A stretch of 39,690 nt of DNA from a virus. The position numbers and the translations under genes are program-made. Positions 30,069 to 37,499 of this stretch are shown one piece after another; within the stretch, counting starts at the first letter, position 1, and the number at the start of each line of letters is the position of its first letter. The stretch covers positions 1-39,690 of the IMG/VR virus record IMGVR_UViG_3300021364_000059; one strand, written 5' to 3'. The notes under the pieces are model-generated. The model searched no databases and had not been told where the DNA came from. It worked only from the letters and a program-made list of their open reading frames with translations.

Positions 30069-30090
30069 GGGGGAGTGAAATACCTCCCCC
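30069..30090 (+). promoter_or_regulatory. G/C-rich hairpin between hsp20 and clpS
   Basis: GGGGGAG pairs with CTCCCCC around an 8-nt loop, with no T-run after it. In this AT-rich DNA it stands out. It could be a processing or mRNA-stability element; a full terminator is unlikely. Confidence 0.5.
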
Positions 30091-30108
30091 GAACAAAGGA
30101 AAGATGAT

Positions 30109-30420
30109 ATGAGTGTAGAACTAGAAACAGAAATTAATGTAAAAGAACGTATTAAAGACGTTGTTCAAGAACCTGGAAAATATAAGGTTATCTTTGCTAA
30201 CGACAACGAAACTCCTATGGACTTTGTTGTAGGATTACTAGTAGATGTGTTTAGACATAGCAATGAAACTGCCAAAGAATTAACCATGCGTATACATGAA
30301 AAAGGGTCCGCAGTAGTCGGTGTATATGTATTCGAAATTGCAGAGCAAAAAGCAGTCGAATGTACTAAGATTTCAAGGGAGCAAGGCTTCCCATTACAAG
30401 TCGCAATTGAAAAAGAATAG
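30109..30420 (+). CDS. clpS: ClpS adaptor, phage-encoded
   Basis: ClpS delivers N-degron substrates to ClpAP and lowers ClpA use of ssrA-tagged ones. The 103-residue protein has the full adaptor domain: YKVIFANDNETPMDFVVGLL (the N-degron pocket, with Asn-Asp and Met), the helix ETAKELTMRIHEKG, the AVVGVYVFEIAEQKA segment and REQGFPLQV. The N-terminal extension that contacts ClpA is present (about 25 residues). It lies downstream of hsp20. With the phage tmRNA it suggests that the virus re-targets ClpAP. Confidence 0.92.
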   Translation: MSVELETEINVKERIKDVVQEPGKYKVIFANDNETPMDFVVGLLVDVFRHSNETAKELTMRIHEKGSAVVGVYVFEIAEQKAVECTKISREQGFPLQVAIEKE

Positions 30421-30428
30421 TATAAATA
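30421..30428 (+). promoter_or_regulatory. T4-type late promoter, perfect TATAAATA
   Basis: A perfect TATAAATA right after the clpS stop and 41 nt before the heme oxygenase ATG at 30470, which has an AAGGAG ribosome site. It opens the heme oxygenase/bilin reductase unit. Confidence 0.78.
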
Positions 30429-30469
30429 CACTAGTAAATTGAATGATAACTATTACAAGGAGTAATTAA

Positions 30470-31057
30470 ATGAGTTTAGCATCACTAACACAGGCCGCTC
30501 ATCAAAATGCAGAACGTCAGGAATTCGCAAGAGAAATGATGTCAGGCAATATGAGCCCTGAAAAATATAAAACATATTTGTATAATATGTGGTTAATTTA
30601 CGACATCCTAGAAGATGTTGCACTAAGCATGGGTTGCTTTGGACCTGAAGATCCACAAATGCCAGATGACGATCTACCATTAGATGGACTAATCCAAGCA
30701 GATGATATTTGGGCTGACTACACAGAACTAGGTGGAACTGAAGAAAATGCACCTACAGTAGTACCAAGCACTGAAGCATACAGAAGTCACATTATCAAAA
30801 ACTGTCAGCATGACAAAGACAAGTTGTTTGCACACATTTATGTTAGACATATGGGCGATTTAAGTGGCGGACAAATGATTAAGGACAAAGTTCCTGGATC
30901 AGGTAAAATGTATCAGTTTGCTGATATGACACATTCTGTAGATGAAATGAAAGGTCTAATCCGTAGACGTACTAAAGATAGTATGGCTGACGAAGCAAAT
31001 AAGGCTTTTGAATTTTCAACTAAGATCTTTGAAGAACTAAACGATTTAACTTACTAA
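30470..31057 (+). CDS. hemO: Heme oxygenase
   Basis: Heme oxygenase opens heme to biliverdin IX-alpha, CO and iron. The 195-residue protein carries the proximal-His helix (LTQAAHQNAER, His11), the FAREMMSGNMSPEKYKTYL helix and the distal-helix signature GDLSGGQ (about residues 129-135). Length is normal for bacterial or phage forms. The perfect late promoter at 30421 and the tight link to a bilin reductase 20 nt downstream suggest both act in one pathway. In cyanophages such pairs make bilin pigments; here the host is apparently not a phycobilin producer. Confidence 0.93.
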   Translation: MSLASLTQAAHQNAERQEFAREMMSGNMSPEKYKTYLYNMWLIYDILEDVALSMGCFGPEDPQMPDDDLPLDGLIQADDIWADYTELGGTEENAPTVVPSTEAYRSHIIKNCQHDKDKLFAHIYVRHMGDLSGGQMIKDKVPGSGKMYQFADMTHSVDEMKGLIRRRTKDSMADEANKAFEFSTKIFEELNDLTY

Positions 31058-31077
31058 AGTAAAGTAAGGAGAGTAAA

Positions 31078-31764
31078 GTGATCTGGGATCAACTCGTCGA
31101 CTGTCAAAAAGCTATCATTCAAATGTTCGATGCCCACGGTACTGAAATAGAGGAGCCAGGAATGGCACACTTTAATCAGGCGGATGGGGGTTGGATAAAC
31201 AGAGTATGGGAAAACGAACATGTTCGCAGAGCTCATATTGATGTTGTTGACGCAAGAGATTCCAAAGGGTTATGGATGATGCATGTATGTGTATTTCCAC
31301 AACTTAACAATAACGGACCTATTTACGGATTTGACGTTATTGCAGGAAAGTCCAAAATGACTGGTGCTTTCCATGATTTTTCTGCTAGTTCTGGCGGAGA
31401 AGATCACCCTATGGTTCAGTGGTATCAGAGTGCAGTACAAGATTTTGTGCCAGAAAAAAAGCGTGAGTTACCCGAGTGGGCAACTAACATCTTTACTCCA
31501 AGTATGATTGCCGCAAGCAATGTAAAGGAAGAAGAAGCAACTGTTATTATTCAACTGGCGCTAGACAATCTTGAAACTTACTTTGATTCCATTGGCCAAT
31601 ATACAGGTTATGGTGATAGAGATTTAACTATTGCAAGCCAAAACTATTACTGTCATAACCAACAACAAAATCCACACACTCCGAGAGTAATGAAAAGCCT
31701 CGGGCTTAATGAAGCAGATGTTGATAAATTCTGTACAGACATGCTCTTTCCTAAGATTAACTAG
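31078..31764 (+). CDS. pcyX: Ferredoxin-dependent bilin reductase, PcyX/PcyA-like, GTG start
   Basis: These enzymes reduce biliverdin with electrons from ferredoxin. The pattern fits the family: NNGPIYGFDVIAGKSKMTG, then HDFSASSGG, LPEWATNIFTPSMI, and a C-terminal YCHNQQQNPHTPRVMKSLG with DVDKFCTDMLFP. Length (228) is typical. The GTG start has AAGGAG 8 nt upstream. From its sequence style and its partner heme oxygenase, I place it near PcyX, the phycoerythrobilin-forming reductase described from marine viral DNA of non-cyanobacterial phages; PcyA or PebS-type products cannot be excluded without active-site comparison. Confidence 0.85.
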   Translation: MIWDQLVDCQKAIIQMFDAHGTEIEEPGMAHFNQADGGWINRVWENEHVRRAHIDVVDARDSKGLWMMHVCVFPQLNNNGPIYGFDVIAGKSKMTGAFHDFSASSGGEDHPMVQWYQSAVQDFVPEKKRELPEWATNIFTPSMIAASNVKEEEATVIIQLALDNLETYFDSIGQYTGYGDRDLTIASQNYYCHNQQQNPHTPRVMKSLGLNEADVDKFCTDMLFPKIN

Positions 31765-31788
31765 TCAGTTTATATAAACCCATAATCA

Positions 31789-31815
31789 CGTAAATATTAT
31801 TAGTAGAGCGTGAGG
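31789..31815 (+). promoter_or_regulatory. Late-type box followed by a shared leader motif TAGAGCGTGAGG
   Basis: CGTAAATA (31789-31796, six of eight) is followed 7 nt later by TAGAGCGTGAGG (31804-31815). The same 12-mer follows the curli-cluster late promoter at 33112-33123 at almost the same distance, i.e. at the predicted 5' end of both messages. Confidence 0.55.
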
Positions 31816-31848
31816 GCGCCTTACTCCAAAGTCTTAGGAGTTTTATGA

Positions 31849-32331
31849 ATGATAGATCCATTCACCGCAGTCGCGGCGGCCACAACAGCATTCAACACAG
31901 TGAAAAAGTTTGTCAATGCTGGCCAAGAATTCGAAAACGTAATGGGCCAAATGGGCAAATGGTACACCAGTGTATCTGATTTCCGCAAAGGCCAAGCACT
32001 ACAAAAGAAACCACCAATATTCAAAAAACTATTAGCCGCAGGTTCAGTAGAAGAAGAAGCACTCCAACTGTTAATCCATGAAAAGAAAATAATGGAGATG
32101 GAGAAAGAACTTCAAACTCTGCTTAATCTACGTTTTGGGTTTGGTACATGGGATGAACTCAAAGAAATGCAACGCAAGATAAGAGCGAAGCGTGAAAAAG
32201 AAGTATATAGACAAGCAGAAGCAAGACAAGCATTAATAAACGGCTTTGCTATAGTAATATTGTTATCTATAACTGCCGCTATGTTAGTTGGATTGTTTTA
32301 TTTTGTAGGAAAGGCGAAAGGATTATTCTAG
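31849..32331 (+). CDS. Conserved phage membrane protein, 160 aa
   Basis: N-terminal helical part (MIDPFTAVAAATTAFNTVKKF), a basic middle (ELKEMQRKIRAKREKEVYRQAE) and one C-terminal membrane helix (GFAIVILLSITAAMLVGLFYFV). Proteins of this layout are conserved in marine T4-like phages without known function. A long leader with a late box and the 12-nt motif precedes it; TTAGGAG is the ribosome site. It ends directly at the start of the next gene. Confidence 0.66.
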   Translation: MIDPFTAVAAATTAFNTVKKFVNAGQEFENVMGQMGKWYTSVSDFRKGQALQKKPPIFKKLLAAGSVEEEALQLLIHEKKIMEMEKELQTLLNLRFGFGTWDELKEMQRKIRAKREKEVYRQAEARQALINGFAIVILLSITAAMLVGLFYFVGKAKGLF

Positions 32332-32553
32332 TTGAAGTATTCATACAAGGAATATACATATTTGTATGATTACAATGAAGGACTACTATACCGCAACAAA
32401 CATTTAATATTCAAAGGTAATGGATGGTCCGGCATACAATTCTTTTTAGCTCAAACAGGAAATGCACCAGAAGTTCGAGCTATGTTCAGACAACAATTAG
32501 AACAAAGAGAAAAGCCTAAATATACTAATTCAGAGAAAAATGCAAAAAGATGA
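32332..32553 (+). CDS. Small phage protein, TTG start, 73 aa
   Basis: The TTG follows the previous stop codon directly; an AAAGG lies 12 nt upstream. The product begins MKYSYKEYTYLYDYNEGLLYRN, very rich in Tyr, then GWSGIQFFLAQTGNAPEVRAMF and a basic tail. No family recognised. It overlaps the next gene by 4 nt. Confidence 0.55.
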   Translation: MKYSYKEYTYLYDYNEGLLYRNKHLIFKGNGWSGIQFFLAQTGNAPEVRAMFRQQLEQREKPKYTNSEKNAKR

Positions 32554-32780
32554 TACACGCTTTCTTACTTGTTGTTATACTAGGATCAGGCGAAACCGCA
32601 AAACAACAACCAAATCCTATGATCTTTAGAAGTATAGATGTATGCCAATATTATGCAAAAAGGATTCCTAGACAATATGGAAACTATGGCTACAAAGATC
32701 TAGTTCCAGCCGAACATAGAGTAACTGCCTATTGTAAACCAGTATACGTTCAAGACGGACCTAATGTATACGATCACTAA
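32550..32780 (+). CDS. Small phage protein with signal-like N-terminus, 76 aa
   Basis: It starts MIHAFLLVVILGSGETAKQQPNP, a short hydrophobic N-terminus that could be a weak signal peptide or anchor. Two Cys residues (DVCQYYAKRIP and AYCKPVYV) could form a disulfide if exported. It resembles small exported proteins of marine T4-like phages. It converges with the Fis-like gene on the other strand with a 4-nt overlap. Confidence 0.58.
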   Translation: MIHAFLLVVILGSGETAKQQPNPMIFRSIDVCQYYAKRIPRQYGNYGYKDLVPAEHRVTAYCKPVYVQDGPNVYDH

Positions 32781-33004
32781 ACTAGTTCGTATTTCTTTGC
32801 CTTAGCAATAAAAGTAACCCTACCTAATTTAAGTGCTTTCGCGGCTTTGGTTTGATTACCTGAGTGAGTGCTGAGAGCCTCCATTATACGGCTCCGTTCT
32901 AAATCAGCAACTTCTTCTGCTAGGTCCGTATCTAAATCTAAATTTGAAAATGCATCGTCTAGTGATTCCCAGAGTACATCTTGTTCTGTTTTCCAATCCA
33001 CCAT
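32777..33004 (-). CDS. Fis/NtrC-type helix-turn-helix regulator, 75 aa
   Basis: The C-terminal part (VADLERSRIMEALSTHSGNQ, then TKAAKALKLGRVTFIAKAKKYEL) has the Fis-type helix-turn-helix: GNQTKAAKALKLGR corresponds to the Fis turn (GNQTRAAxxLGINR). The N-terminus is acidic. The start at 33004 is preferred because a late box TATAAATA on the minus strand (33017 to 33010) ends 5 nt upstream and no ribosome site exists, suggesting leaderless translation; 33010 is the alternative. It is divergent from the curli-like cluster, with a 10-bp dyad in between, and is a candidate regulator of that cluster. Confidence 0.72.
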   Translation of the reverse strand: MVDWKTEQDVLWESLDDAFSNLDLDTDLAEEVADLERSRIMEALSTHSGNQTKAAKALKLGRVTFIAKAKKYELV

Positions 33005-33009
33005 ATACA

Positions 33010-33017
33010 TATTTATA
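33010..33017 (-). promoter_or_regulatory. Late promoter for the Fis-like gene, leaderless geometry
   Basis: TATAAATA read on the minus strand, then TGTAT, then the ATG at 33004. All eight consensus positions match. Confidence 0.6.
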
Positions 33018-33071
33018 AAAACACACATTTGGTTTTTTGCATACGAAAGTATATAAACTACAACTATTAAG

Positions 33072-33095
33072 TAGGTGTAAAATAATTTACACCTA
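33072..33095. promoter_or_regulatory. 10-bp perfect dyad upstream of the curli-like cluster
   Basis: TAGGTGTAAA, a 4-nt centre ATAA, then its exact complement TTTACACCTA. It ends 2 nt before the late promoter TATAAATA at 33098 and lies between the divergent Fis-like gene and csgF. There is no T-run, so an operator for a dimeric regulator is more likely than a terminator. Confidence 0.65.
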
Positions 33096-33097
33096 TA

Positions 33098-33123
33098 TAT
33101 AAATAATAGCATAGAGCGTGAGG
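33098..33123 (+). promoter_or_regulatory. T4-type late promoter and leader motif of the curli-like cluster
   Basis: A perfect TATAAATA (33098-33105), followed at 33112 by TAGAGCGTGAGG, the 12-mer also found at 31804. The csgF ATG follows at 33179 with an AAGGAG ribosome site. Confidence 0.72.
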
Positions 33124-33178
33124 AGGCATAGGCGGTTTCAAACAAAAGCTGGTAAATATATATGAAGGAGTCTGACAA

Positions 33179-33649
33179 ATGTACAGAGTTGTTTTTTACG
33201 TAGTCATCTCGGCAATGATATTAATCAGCAAACCAGTAGCCGCTGAACTTACTTGGGGCTTTAAAAGTCCTGCGTTCCATCATGGTAATGGTTACTCATC
33301 ACATGTTTTAAGTGTTGAGCAACTACAACATAATAGAAAGCAAGATTTAAAAGACAAGGCAGATGCAGAGGCAAGGAGATTAGAACGAGAGTTAGAAAAC
33401 ACTACCCTGAACAAATTTGTTAAGAACGTTGAGTCAAGAATTTACGCAACATTATCAAAACAAATGGTAGATAGTATGTTCGCTGATTGTGGAAACAGTT
33501 GTGCAAACAGTGGTTCCGCAGAAATAGAAGGCTCGCAAATATCGTGGGTCAAAGACACTACTACAGGAGCGATTACGCTTACTGTAATAGAAGAAGACGG
33601 AAGCACAACAACTATCGAAATACCTGGATCAGGGGATTTTAACTTTTGA
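33179..33649 (+). CDS. csgF: CsgF-like curli assembly factor
   Basis: In curli systems CsgF sits on the CsgG pore and couples secretion to fibre nucleation. The 156-residue protein has a signal peptide (MYRVVFYVVISAMILISKPVAA) and then the CsgF N-terminal block: ELTWGFKSPAFHHGNGYSSH, with the family features xSPxFxGGN. The family's helical middle follows (LKDKADAEARRLERELEN) and a beta C-terminus (ITLTVIEEDGSTTTIEI). It overlaps csgG by 4 nt. The gene order csgF-csgG, the pair needed for secretion, supports the call. Confidence 0.85.
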   Translation: MYRVVFYVVISAMILISKPVAAELTWGFKSPAFHHGNGYSSHVLSVEQLQHNRKQDLKDKADAEARRLERELENTTLNKFVKNVESRIYATLSKQMVDSMFADCGNSCANSGSAEIEGSQISWVKDTTTGAITLTVIEEDGSTTTIEIPGSGDFNF

Positions 33650-34629
33650 ACAAGATCTTAATTATACTAGGCTTATTGTTACTAACTGGATGCAGTGGAA
33701 CAATGCAAAAGTCGTTGGCCATAAAGGAAAACGCTGGACCACCAAGGGTACAGCCGGCTCCATTAGCTGATAGACTAATTGCAGTTCCTGAGTTAGATGG
33801 CAAGAAAATAACTATCGCAGTTTACAGTTTTTCTGATAAGACTGGACAACGTAAACCTGCAGATAATATTGCCAATCTATCTAGTGCAGTAACACAAGGA
33901 TCCGAAGTATGGGTGATTAAGGCGTTACAAGAGATAGGCAACAAAACGTGGTTCGAAGTTGTTGAACGTATAGGTATGGATAACTTGATTAAAGAAAGAC
34001 AGTTGATCCGTAACACTAGAGAAGTATACGAGAAAAACTTACCGAACGGTCCTAGAGCATTGAAACCAATGGTGTTCGCAGGATTAATACTTGAAGGCGG
34101 CATCATTGGTTACGATAGCAACGTAGCTGTCGGAGGTGTAGGGAGTCGATACTTAGGCATAGGTGCTCAGACAGAGTACAGAGTTGATACGGTAACGGTA
34201 GTTATGAGAATTGTATCAGTAAGCACAGGGAAAGTGCTTTTGAGTATTGCAACGGAAAAAACCATTGCAAGTTCGAGGTCTGGAGCAGACATTTTTAAGT
34301 TCCTTGATATGGGAACTAAATTAATAGAATCGGAGACAGGTTATTCTGTCAACGAACCAGTAAATTACGCTGTAAGGGCGGCGATCGAAGCAGGTGTAGT
34401 TCAACTGGTATATGAAGGTGAAAAGGAAGGACTTTGGAAGTTTAAGGACACAACATACCATGGAGGTACACCTAAACAGAGACCATTACCAATCAAGGAC
34501 GCATTGGATAAATGGCCTGAGGCGAGATTGTACTGTAATGAGAGAGACTTATGTTGGCCTGTAGCTGAAGAAACAACAAAAACAACGAGGGACAACAATG
34601 ATAATGACAAGAAAGTACACCAAGAATAG
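33646..34629 (+). CDS. csgG: CsgG-like outer-membrane secretion channel, TTG start
   Basis: CsgG forms the nonameric outer-membrane pore that exports curli subunits. Seen: a lipoprotein signal (MNKILIILGLLLLTGCSG, lipobox LTGC), PPLADRLIAVPELDGKK-type segment and ITIAVYSFSDKTGQRKP, WFEVVERIGMDNLIKERQ, the transmembrane hairpin region AGLILEGGIIGYDSN and GIGAQTEYRVDTVTVVMRIV, and the C-terminal YAVRAAIEAGVVQLV. Length 327 is close to E. coli CsgG (277) plus a polar C-terminal tail of about 45 residues rich in Thr and Lys. The TTG overlaps the csgF stop (TTTGA). CsgG/CsgF homologues have, to my recollection, been noted in other SAR11-type myophages. Confidence 0.92.
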   Translation: MNKILIILGLLLLTGCSGTMQKSLAIKENAGPPRVQPAPLADRLIAVPELDGKKITIAVYSFSDKTGQRKPADNIANLSSAVTQGSEVWVIKALQEIGNKTWFEVVERIGMDNLIKERQLIRNTREVYEKNLPNGPRALKPMVFAGLILEGGIIGYDSNVAVGGVGSRYLGIGAQTEYRVDTVTVVMRIVSVSTGKVLLSIATEKTIASSRSGADIFKFLDMGTKLIESETGYSVNEPVNYAVRAAIEAGVVQLVYEGEKEGLWKFKDTTYHGGTPKQRPLPIKDALDKWPEARLYCNERDLCWPVAEETTKTTRDNNDNDKKVHQE

Positions 34630-35353
34630 CATACTAGCTTTGGTACTACTATCTATGTTCTCAGTGACTCCAGCAATAGCTAACGACATCTATATAGAAC
34701 AAGTTGGTGACACACTAGACTTAGACATTACGCAAGACGGCGCAAACAACGTTATTGGTACATCAACAACTGATGTAAATTTAGACGGTGACGATATGAC
34801 ATTTGCGATAACACAAACTGGAAGCACAAACTCAATTGTAGCAGATATACAAGGTAACAGTTATACTGGTACATGGGTATTTACTGGAGACAGTAATACA
34901 GTAGATTTAAGTTGTGACAGCACAAGTGGAACAAATTGTGAAAACATAACTTTAAATATTACAGCGACTGGTGATTCAAACGCATTTACATTTGATATTG
35001 GTGATACAGCTGATGCAGATGGATCTAGCATTGGATTTACAATTACTGGAGACGGAAACGTTATTAATTCAAACGTAGACGGCAAAAGTGCAGAGATAGT
35101 TGTAAGTGTTAATAACAGTTCAAGCACAGCAAGTGGCGGTGCGGCGAGCGGATTGCTAACGTCAAGTGGTTCAGGAAACATAGTTGACATTGACATAGAT
35201 GGCGATGGAGATAGTGCTGGACACACAGTAAAAATAGATGCAACTGGCGGTGCAAGTCACTACAAGGTTACACAAAGTGGAACAGCTGATAATATGATAG
35301 ATGCTGACTTTGCTGGTGATGACCAAGAAGTGAACATTACACAGTCTGACTAA
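34598..35353 (+). CDS. Curlin-repeat protein 1 (secreted amyloid subunit candidate)
   Basis: A signal peptide (ALVLLSMFSVTPAIA) is followed by ANDIYIEQVGDTLDLDITQDG, then repeated units of the pattern I/V-x-Q/D-x-G-x-x-N at roughly 20-25 residue spacing (for example AITQTGSTNSI, VFTGDSNTV, TATGDSNAF, TITGDGNVI, KVTQSGTADNM). Curlin repeats (xQxGxxNxxxxxQ) form beta-hairpin stacks in CsgA/CsgB. The body is Asp-, Ser- and Gly-rich with two Cys near residue 105. It overlaps csgG by 32 nt and has GAGGGACAACA as ribosome site. The mature N-terminus recurs in the second curlin protein, so they derive from one ancestor. Confidence 0.8.
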   Translation: MIMTRKYTKNSILALVLLSMFSVTPAIANDIYIEQVGDTLDLDITQDGANNVIGTSTTDVNLDGDDMTFAITQTGSTNSIVADIQGNSYTGTWVFTGDSNTVDLSCDSTSGTNCENITLNITATGDSNAFTFDIGDTADADGSSIGFTITGDGNVINSNVDGKSAEIVVSVNNSSSTASGGAASGLLTSSGSGNIVDIDIDGDGDSAGHTVKIDATGGASHYKVTQSGTADNMIDADFAGDDQEVNITQSD

Positions 35354-35362
35354 GGAAGAGGC

Positions 35363-36517
35363 ATGGCGCCAAACAAGTACACATGGTTTCTGGTCTTTGG
35401 CTTAATAATACTAGCTATACTAGTCAAACCAGCATATGGAAATGTTGGAGAGATCGGACAGATTAAAGGATCAGGCGTACTTGAAAGAGACGGTGACATT
35501 GTCATTGAAGGTAGTGCAGGTGTTGGCGTACAGTCAATGGACGAAGCAGTCACAGCAAACGGTACAATGCGTATCGACTTTATAGACGAAACCCGAGTTG
35601 AACTTACTGAACAATCTAGATTAGTAATTGATGAATTTGTATATGACCCTGCTAATGATGTAGGGTCATTATCAATCAAAGCGTCATTAGGAACAGTAAG
35701 ATACGCATCTGGACAAATTGCAAAAAAATACAAACAAAATGTTAAGATAAGAACACCAAGTGCAACTATTGGTGTACGTGGTACTGACTTTATAATGGTG
35801 GTAGACGAAATGGGTGGTAGTATGATTACTTTACTACCAAGTTGTGATACAGCAGGAATGTGCTATGTTGGCGAAATAGAAGTGCAAACAGATGCAGGCT
35901 TTGTAGTTCTTAATCAAGCGTTCCAAGCGACAGCAACAGTACACGGTATGAGAAAACCTACAGTTCCTATTGTTCTAGATATTTCAGAAGATCAATTAAA
36001 CAACTTATTGATACTTAGGAAGAAAACACCTATTGATGAATATGCAGAAGATGAAATACAAAAACGTAGACAACTTGCAGACTTTTTAGGTTTAGACTTT
36101 TTAGAGTTTGATGGATTAGACGGAGATGCTCTTAAAGATAGTATTGAAGGTATTTGGAAAACAGCATTAGATGAAACTTCTTTTATGTTGGCGGACATGT
36201 TGCATGATATGTTAGATAAATTAAATGCGGCACTTGCGGCTCTATTCCAAGATGAACTTGATAGACAAAATAGAAGAATGTTACAAAATGTGCCACAAGT
36301 AGGATTTGATCCAGAAACACAAATTAGATTAGATCTCATTGAACCTTATTGGGTCTGGCAACGTGAAGACTTTGAACAGGGTGGATTTATTAGATTGAGA
36401 TTAAATAATCAGTACGACTATACTTTAGACGTACAACAAGGGGAGTTTTTTCTATATGATTATAGATTGGGTGCTGAGGGCAACAATAGTATTACTATTA
36501 TTCAAACCAATAACTAG
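35363..36517 (+). CDS. FecR-domain secreted protein, 384 aa
   Basis: An N-terminal hydrophobic segment (TWFLVFGLIILAILVKPAYG) is a signal peptide or anchor. Then comes a FecR-type domain: DGDIVIEGSAGVGVQSMDEAVTANGTMRIDFIDETRVELTEQSRLVIDEFVYDP as consecutive segments, followed by the strand SLSIKASLGTVRYASGQIAKK and the IRTPSATIGVRGTDF segment typical of this family. In bacteria FecR domains pass signals from outer-membrane events to the cytoplasm, but many secreted FecR proteins have other roles. The C-terminal half is helical and charged, with a beta tail (FIRLRLNNQYDYTLDVQQ). It lies between two curlin genes and overlaps the second by 62 nt. Confidence 0.85.
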   Translation: MAPNKYTWFLVFGLIILAILVKPAYGNVGEIGQIKGSGVLERDGDIVIEGSAGVGVQSMDEAVTANGTMRIDFIDETRVELTEQSRLVIDEFVYDPANDVGSLSIKASLGTVRYASGQIAKKYKQNVKIRTPSATIGVRGTDFIMVVDEMGGSMITLLPSCDTAGMCYVGEIEVQTDAGFVVLNQAFQATATVHGMRKPTVPIVLDISEDQLNNLLILRKKTPIDEYAEDEIQKRRQLADFLGLDFLEFDGLDGDALKDSIEGIWKTALDETSFMLADMLHDMLDKLNAALAALFQDELDRQNRRMLQNVPQVGFDPETQIRLDLIEPYWVWQREDFEQGGFIRLRLNNQYDYTLDVQQGEFFLYDYRLGAEGNNSITIIQTNN

Positions 36518-37487
36518 TTTTGCAAACGATATCTATATGGATCAAGTTGGTGATCAACTTGATATGGATATTACTCAGGACGGCCAAAATAATTCTATTC
36601 GCAGTCTAAACACTACAAGTGGTGATGCATATATAGGTGGTAATAACAAAACATTTTCAGTTACACAACAAGGTAACAATAACCGTGCAGGATTTTGGAC
36701 ACACGGTGGTAACCAAGTTATGTCCTTGACACAGCAAGGTAATTCAAATGTAAGTTCAATGGACAATCACGGTAACAACAATGATATGACTGTTACTATT
36801 GAGGGTGACAGTAATGTCACACACACAGAAATAGGCAATGGTGGAGATATTAACAATACAATTACTGTTACAATAGACAATGGTGATAGTAATACAATCT
36901 ATACAGAAGTGTTAGATGGTAGTACAAACACTATTGATGTTCAGGTACACGACCAAAGTAATAACATCAACACAGTTACAGTAAACGGTAGCAATAACAA
37001 TGTAAAAGCATGGCAGGGCAAGCACGAAGACGGTACAATTGATAATGATGAAACAGGCGACAATGACGTGTATTGGATCATAGCAGGTAGTAATAACGAT
37101 TTGGAAAGTTATCAAACAGATGATAATGGCAATGGTGGTCAGCATATTGCAAATTATATCACAGGTGACAGCAACGATGTTAAACATACACAGCGTGGCG
37201 GAGGTGACCATGAAGGATATGTTGAGATAAACGGTGATAACAATGATGTTACACTATTACAACGTGGTAACACAGATGATCAATTTGCTGATATAGTTTT
37301 AGATGATGGGCATACTGTAGATGTTTATCAACGCTATGGTTCACATACAACTAATATTGATCTTACAAATGCAGGAGGTGGCTACAATTTAGATTTGGAT
37401 CAGACAGGCACTTCAAACAAAACCTACAATCTTACTGGCACATGCACTAACTCAAACGGCTGTGGTGTAACCGTCACTCAAAATTAA
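36456..37487 (+). CDS. Curlin-repeat protein 2 (secreted amyloid subunit candidate)
   Basis: A signal peptide (VLRATIVLLLFKPITSFA) is followed by ANDIYMDQVGDQLDMDITQDG, nearly identical in pattern to curlin protein 1. About ten repeats of the xQ/x-x-G-x-N-N type follow (SVTQQGNNNRAG, SLTQQGNSNVSS, TVTIEGDSNVTH, TVNGSNNNVKAW, YITGDSNDVKHTQ, EINGDNNDVTLLQRG). Asn plus Asp and Gly make up a large share of residues. It ends with a pair of Cys (GTCTNSNGCGVTVTQN). The start overlaps the FecR gene by 62 nt and has GGGGAG upstream. It is the best fibre-forming candidate because its repeat is more regular than in protein 1. Confidence 0.82.
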   Translation: MIIDWVLRATIVLLLFKPITSFANDIYMDQVGDQLDMDITQDGQNNSIRSLNTTSGDAYIGGNNKTFSVTQQGNNNRAGFWTHGGNQVMSLTQQGNSNVSSMDNHGNNNDMTVTIEGDSNVTHTEIGNGGDINNTITVTIDNGDSNTIYTEVLDGSTNTIDVQVHDQSNNINTVTVNGSNNNVKAWQGKHEDGTIDNDETGDNDVYWIIAGSNNDLESYQTDDNGNGGQHIANYITGDSNDVKHTQRGGGDHEGYVEINGDNNDVTLLQRGNTDDQFADIVLDDGHTVDVYQRYGSHTTNIDLTNAGGGYNLDLDQTGTSNKTYNLTGTCTNSNGCGVTVTQN

Positions 37488-37494
37488 ATAAATA
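37487..37494 (+). promoter_or_regulatory. Late promoter with leaderless geometry for the SOD gene
   Basis: AATAAATA (seven of eight) overlaps the previous stop and ends 5 nt before the ATG at 37500. No ribosome site is present. Confidence 0.6.
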
Positions 37495-37499
37495 GTATT

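Noticed and set aside
30069-30090. Intrinsic terminator between hsp20 and clpS
   Set aside because: The hairpin is strong but no T-run follows, so it is listed only as a structural element.
34861-35226. 121-codon minus-strand frame opposite curlin protein 1
   Set aside because: Repeat-derived antisense frame, Pro/Ser/Leu-rich with no start signal.
34598-37487. CRISPR array or DNA tandem repeat in the curlin genes
   Set aside because: The periodicity is at protein level with diverged codons; no identical direct repeats with spacers are present.
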